Shown: positions 61,213 to 64,000 of the stretch, piece by piece
Layout: each line of letters starts with the position of its first letter
Position numbering within the stretch: the stretch's first letter is position 1
Source: JAQBQH01 sp035607415
GTDB lineage: Bacteria; Myxococcota_A; Polyangia; Palsa-1104
Direction of reading: 5' to 3'
Assembly (NCBI GenBank): GCA_035607415.1
Contig: DATNAQ010000123.1
Coordinates: 8,994 to 72,993, forward strand
Length of the DNA: 64,000 nt
Made by a program: the position numbers and the translations under genes
The notes under the pieces: model-generated
What the model was told of the DNA's origin: nothing
The model's input: only the letters and a program-made list of their open reading frames with translations
The model's database searches: none

Positions 61213-61824
61213 TCAGCCGCCGACGCGCTCGCCGTCGGGGACGTCGCGCGTGATGACGGCGCCGGGCGCGACGAGCGCGTGCGCGCCGACGCGCAGCCCC
61301 TTCATGATCGTGGCGCCCATGCCCACCCACGTCGCGCGCCCGATGCGCGTCCCGCCGCCGACGACGGCACCGGCGTCGACGTGCACGCCGTCGTCGAGGA
61401 CGCAGTCGTGCTCGATCACGGCGTTGGTGTTGACGATGACCGCGTCGCCGACGCGCGCCGCGGGGTTGACCACCGCGCCGGCGACCACGACGGTGCCGGC
61501 GCCGACGGCGACGTCGCTCGCGACCACCGCGCGCGGATGCACGGCGCTGCCGATCTCGAACCCGTGCGCGCGCAGCCGCTCGTAGCAGCCGAGGCGCGCC
61601 TGGCAGTCGCCGAACGCGACGATGGCCCAGCCGATGCCGAGCTCGCGCGCGCGAGCGAGCGCTCCGTCGCCGGCCAGGACGCGCACGCCGAGGTGCAGGT
61701 CGCCGTCGCGCTGCGTGGCCTGCTCGTCGGCGAATGCGGCGATCTCGAACGCGCCGCCGAGGCGCACCACGTCCGCCACCACCTTGCCGTGACCACCGGC
61801 CCCAACGATCAAGATCCGTCGCAT
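61213..61824 (-). CDS. NeuD/PglD-type sugar O-acyltransferase
   Basis: A protein of 203 residues. N-terminal nucleotide-sugar-binding Rossmann-like part (ILIVGAGGHGKVVADVVRLGG), then a left-handed beta-helix of hexapeptide repeats (ASDVAVGAGTVVVAGAVVNPAARVGD, VNTNAVIEHDCVLDDGVHVDAGAVVGG, VGMGATIMKGLRVG) and the ending GAVITRDVPDGE. The expected general-base His is present in IEHDC. Such enzymes acetylate sialic acids or UDP-linked amino sugars in surface glycan biosynthesis. No glycan cluster is adjacent. Confidence 0.9.
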   Translation of the reverse strand: MRRILIVGAGGHGKVVADVVRLGGAFEIAAFADEQATQRDGDLHLGVRVLAGDGALARARELGIGWAIVAFGDCQARLGCYERLRAHGFEIGSAVHPRAVVASDVAVGAGTVVVAGAVVNPAARVGDAVIVNTNAVIEHDCVLDDGVHVDAGAVVGGGTRIGRATWVGMGATIMKGLRVGAHALVAPGAVITRDVPDGERVGG

Positions 61825-61914
61825 GCTGCCTTCGTAACACAGTTGGCAACACGCCGTGCGCCATGCATATACTTCCCGCGATCAAAAATCTGGCTGGAGG
61901 CCAAAGGACTATAG

Positions 61915-62709
61915 ATGGCTCGCATCGACGTTCCGTTGTCCCGCCTGCGCTTCGGTGAAACACAACGAAAAGATGCCTGGTGGGTGACGCCGCTCATCGT
62001 CTTCACGGTGTTCACGTCGTTCATCGTCTACGCCACGTGGGCCGCCTTCCAGGGCAACAACTACACCTACGGGCCCTATCTCTCGCCGCTGTACTCGCCG
62101 CTGCTCTTCTCGCCCGACGGGCACGGCTGGCTCGGCGTGCGCCCGACGTGGATCCCGGGCTGGATCACGGTGGCGATGCTGATCCTGCCGTTCCCCGGCG
62201 GCTTCCGCCTCACCTGCTATTACTACCGCGGCGCCTACTACAAGGCGTTCTGGGCCGATCCGCCGTCGTGCGCCGTCGGTGAGCCGCGCAAGAGCTATCT
62301 CGGCGAGCGCTCGTTCCCGCTCATCATCCAGAACATCCACCGCTACTTCATGTACGCCGCCGTCATCTTCATCGGCATCCTCGGCTGGGACGTGATCGAG
62401 GCGTTCCGCTGGATGGGCGCCGACGGCGCGCGCCACTTCGGCGTCGGCGTCGGGACGATCGTGATGCTGGTGAACGTGTGCCTCCTGGCGTCGTACACGT
62501 TTGGCTGCCACTCGCTGCGCCACCTCGTCGGCGGCTGGATGGACAAGTTCTCCGGCCACCCGGTGCGCAAGGCCGCCTATGACTGCGTGACCGCGTGCAA
62601 CGGGCGCCACATGCTGTTCGCGTGGTGCTCGCTGTTCTCGGTGGCGCTCACCGACGTCTACATCCGCCTCTGCGCGATGGGCATCATTCACGACGTGAGG
62701 ATCTTCTGA
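61915..62709 (+). CDS. Succinate dehydrogenase membrane anchor, mycobacterial Sdh1 (Rv0249c) type
   Basis: A protein of 264 residues with about five membrane segments (approximately 22-45, 78-98, 134-155, 168-190 and 230-250). The N terminus RKDAWWVTPLIVFTVFTSFIVYATWAAFQGNNY and the GGFRLTCYYYRGAYYKAFW, HRYFMYAAVIFI and GCHSLRHLVGG segments match the single-subunit anchor of the Sdh1 complex known from mycobacteria; His residues there could ligate haem. Its stop overlaps the ATG of the flavoprotein gene (TGATG). Confidence 0.88.
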   Translation: MARIDVPLSRLRFGETQRKDAWWVTPLIVFTVFTSFIVYATWAAFQGNNYTYGPYLSPLYSPLLFSPDGHGWLGVRPTWIPGWITVAMLILPFPGGFRLTCYYYRGAYYKAFWADPPSCAVGEPRKSYLGERSFPLIIQNIHRYFMYAAVIFIGILGWDVIEAFRWMGADGARHFGVGVGTIVMLVNVCLLASYTFGCHSLRHLVGGWMDKFSGHPVRKAAYDCVTACNGRHMLFAWCSLFSVALTDVYIRLCAMGIIHDVRIF

Positions 62710-64000
62710 TGAATCCCGACGCGTACAAATCGCACGAATACGATGTGCTCGTGATCGGCGCCGGCGGCGCCGGCCTGCGCGCGGCCATCGAGGCCGCGGC
62801 CGCGCCCGGCGTCTCGGTCGGGCTCGTCTGCAAGTCGCTCCTCGGAAAAGCGCACACCGTCATGGCCGAAGGCGGCATGGCCGCTGCGCTCGCCAACGTC
62901 GACGAGCGCGACAGCTGGAGGACGCACTTCGCCGACACGATGCGCGGCGGGCAGTACGTCAACAACTGGCGCATGGCCGAGCTGCACGCCAAGGAGGCGC
63001 CCGATCGCGTGCGCGAGCTCGAGGCGTGGGGCGCGATGTTCGATCGCACCAAGGACGGCAAGATCCTCCAGCGCAACTTCGGCGGGCATCGCTATCCGCG
63101 CCTCGCGCACGTCGGCGATCGCACCGGCCTCGAGATGATCCGCACGCTCCAGGACCACGGCATCCACCAGGGCATCCAGGTGCACATGGAGCTGACGGTG
63201 GTGGCGCTGCTCAAGGACGGCGAGCGCGTGTGCGGCGCCTTCGCCTACGAGCGCGAGCGCGGCTACTTCCACGTCTTTCGGGCCAAGGCGGTCGTGTTGG
63301 CGACGGGCGGCATCGGCCGCGCCTACAAGATCACGTCGAACAGCTGGGAGTGCACCGGCGACGGGCACACGCTCGCGTACGACGCCGGCGCCGAGCTCAT
63401 CGACATGGAGTTCGTGCAGTTCCATCCGACGGGCATGGTGTGGCCGCCGTCGGTGCGCGGCATCCTCGTCACCGAAGGCGTGCGCGGCGAGGGCGGCATC
63501 CTCAAGAACAAGGACGGCCGCCGCTTCATGTTCGACGACGTCCCCGACAACTACAAGAACCAGACGGCGGACAACGAAGAAGAGGGCTGGCGCTACACGC
63601 AGGGCGACAAGTCCGCCAAGCGTCCGCCGGAGCTGCTCACGCGCGACCACGTGGCGCGCTGCATCAATCGCGAAGTGAAGGCGGGGCGGGGCAGCCCGCA
63701 CGGCGGCGTGTTTCTCGACATCGCCTGGATCAAAGAAAAGCTGCCGAATTCGGTGGAGCACATCAAGAAAAAGCTGCCCAGCATGTATCACCAGTTCAAG
63801 CAACTAGCGGACATCGACATCACGAAGGAACCCATGGAAGTCGGTCCCACCACTCACTACGTCATGGGCGGCATTCATGTCGATCCCGACACCCAGATGT
63901 CGCGCGTGCCAGGCCTTTTTGCCGCCGGCGAATGTGCGGCGGGCATTAATGGAGCCAATCGGCTTGGCGGAAATTCCCTCTCGGATCTATTGGTGTTTGG
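62709..64000 (+). CDS. sdhA: Succinate dehydrogenase/fumarate reductase flavoprotein subunit (partial, 3' end outside window)
   Basis: 430 codons lie in the window and the frame is open at the edge. FAD-binding motif DVLVIGAGGAGLRAAIEA, the covalent-FAD His in KAHTVMAEGGMAAAL, FGGHRYPR, VLATGGIGRAYK, MEFVQFHPTG, VTEGVRGEGGIL, THYVMGGIHVD and the AAGECA...GANRLGGNSL block are all present. It oxidises succinate to fumarate and passes electrons to an iron-sulfur subunit expected just beyond the window. The last 100 bp have AT-richer codons than the rest. Confidence 0.96.
   Translation, partial: MNPDAYKSHEYDVLVIGAGGAGLRAAIEAAAAPGVSVGLVCKSLLGKAHTVMAEGGMAAALANVDERDSWRTHFADTMRGGQYVNNWRMAELHAKEAPDRVRELEAWGAMFDRTKDGKILQRNFGGHRYPRLAHVGDRTGLEMIRTLQDHGIHQGIQVHMELTVVALLKDGERVCGAFAYERERGYFHVFRAKAVVLATGGIGRAYKITSNSWECTGDGHTLAYDAGAELIDMEFVQFHPTGMVWPPSVRGILVTEGVRGEGGILKNKDGRRFMFDDVPDNYKNQTADNEEEGWRYTQGDKSAKRPPELLTRDHVARCINREVKAGRGSPHGGVFLDIAWIKEKLPNSVEHIKKKLPSMYHQFKQLADIDITKEPMEVGPTTHYVMGGIHVDPDTQMSRVPGLFAAGECAAGINGANRLGGNSLSDLLVF

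Overview
The window looks like chromosomal DNA from a very GC-rich, Gram-negative bacterium of the Myxococcota (deltaproteobacterial) type. The clues are strong G/C preference at third codon positions, a Ser/Thr kinase fused to an AAA ATPase, many Gly-rich-linker lipoproteins, a secreted caspase-like protein, TonB-dependent receptors with carboxypeptidase-type regulatory domains, and a DUF1592/DUF1501-like pair. No rRNA, CRISPR array, prophage or intact insertion sequence was recognised. The only tRNA seen is tRNA-Ala(GGC). The assignment to a phylum is an inference.

Layout. 1-9.6 kb: a truncated kinase gene, divergent from an unusual short adenylation-type protein, a persulfide dioxygenase and a sugar-oxidation cluster (GH15 glucoamylase, zwf, opcA, pgl) ending in a 49-residue ultra-basic protein. 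9.6-20.1 kb: mostly minus-strand genes (beta-propeller proteins, PhoH ATPase, cobalamin adenosyltransferase, outer-membrane protein, FtsB plus a GAF-GGDEF diguanylate cyclase, a copper-monooxygenase-like lipoprotein). 20.2-26.1 kb: a TetR regulator, paired palindromes, a frameshifted P-loop kinase, two SCP2-like proteins around an iron-type alcohol dehydrogenase, and a large esterase lipoprotein whose two half-domains appear in reversed order.

26.1-41.7 kb: housekeeping and accessory genes (propeller lipoprotein, fatty acid desaturase, tRNA-Ala, ybaK, acyltransferase, a PAS-only protein divergent from an AraC regulator, GST, SGNH hydrolase, an orphan DctP protein, and a CxxCH protein paired with a Tat-exported DUF1501/1552-like protein). 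41.8-45.8 kb: a 29-bp perfect inverted repeat, an acyl-CoA ligase, a broken cytochrome P450 gene, a bufferin-like Cys-rich peptide and a DoxX protein. 45.9-53.9 kb: two TonB-dependent receptors, each translationally coupled to a lipoprotein gene.

54.1-58.3 kb holds the most striking module: an overlapping minus-strand operon of ECF sigma factor, membrane anti-sigma factor, a secreted caspase-like protein with a predicted C-terminal outer-membrane barrel, and lipoproteins. 58.4-64 kb: a phosphoesterase with a changed metal motif, a DUF1579-like protein, an RCC1-type remnant, a NeuD-type acyltransferase, and the start of a succinate dehydrogenase operon of the mycobacterial Sdh1 type. Several genes (kinase at 21 kb, P450 at 44 kb) carry internal losses that are either real decay or assembly error; the sequence alone cannot decide.
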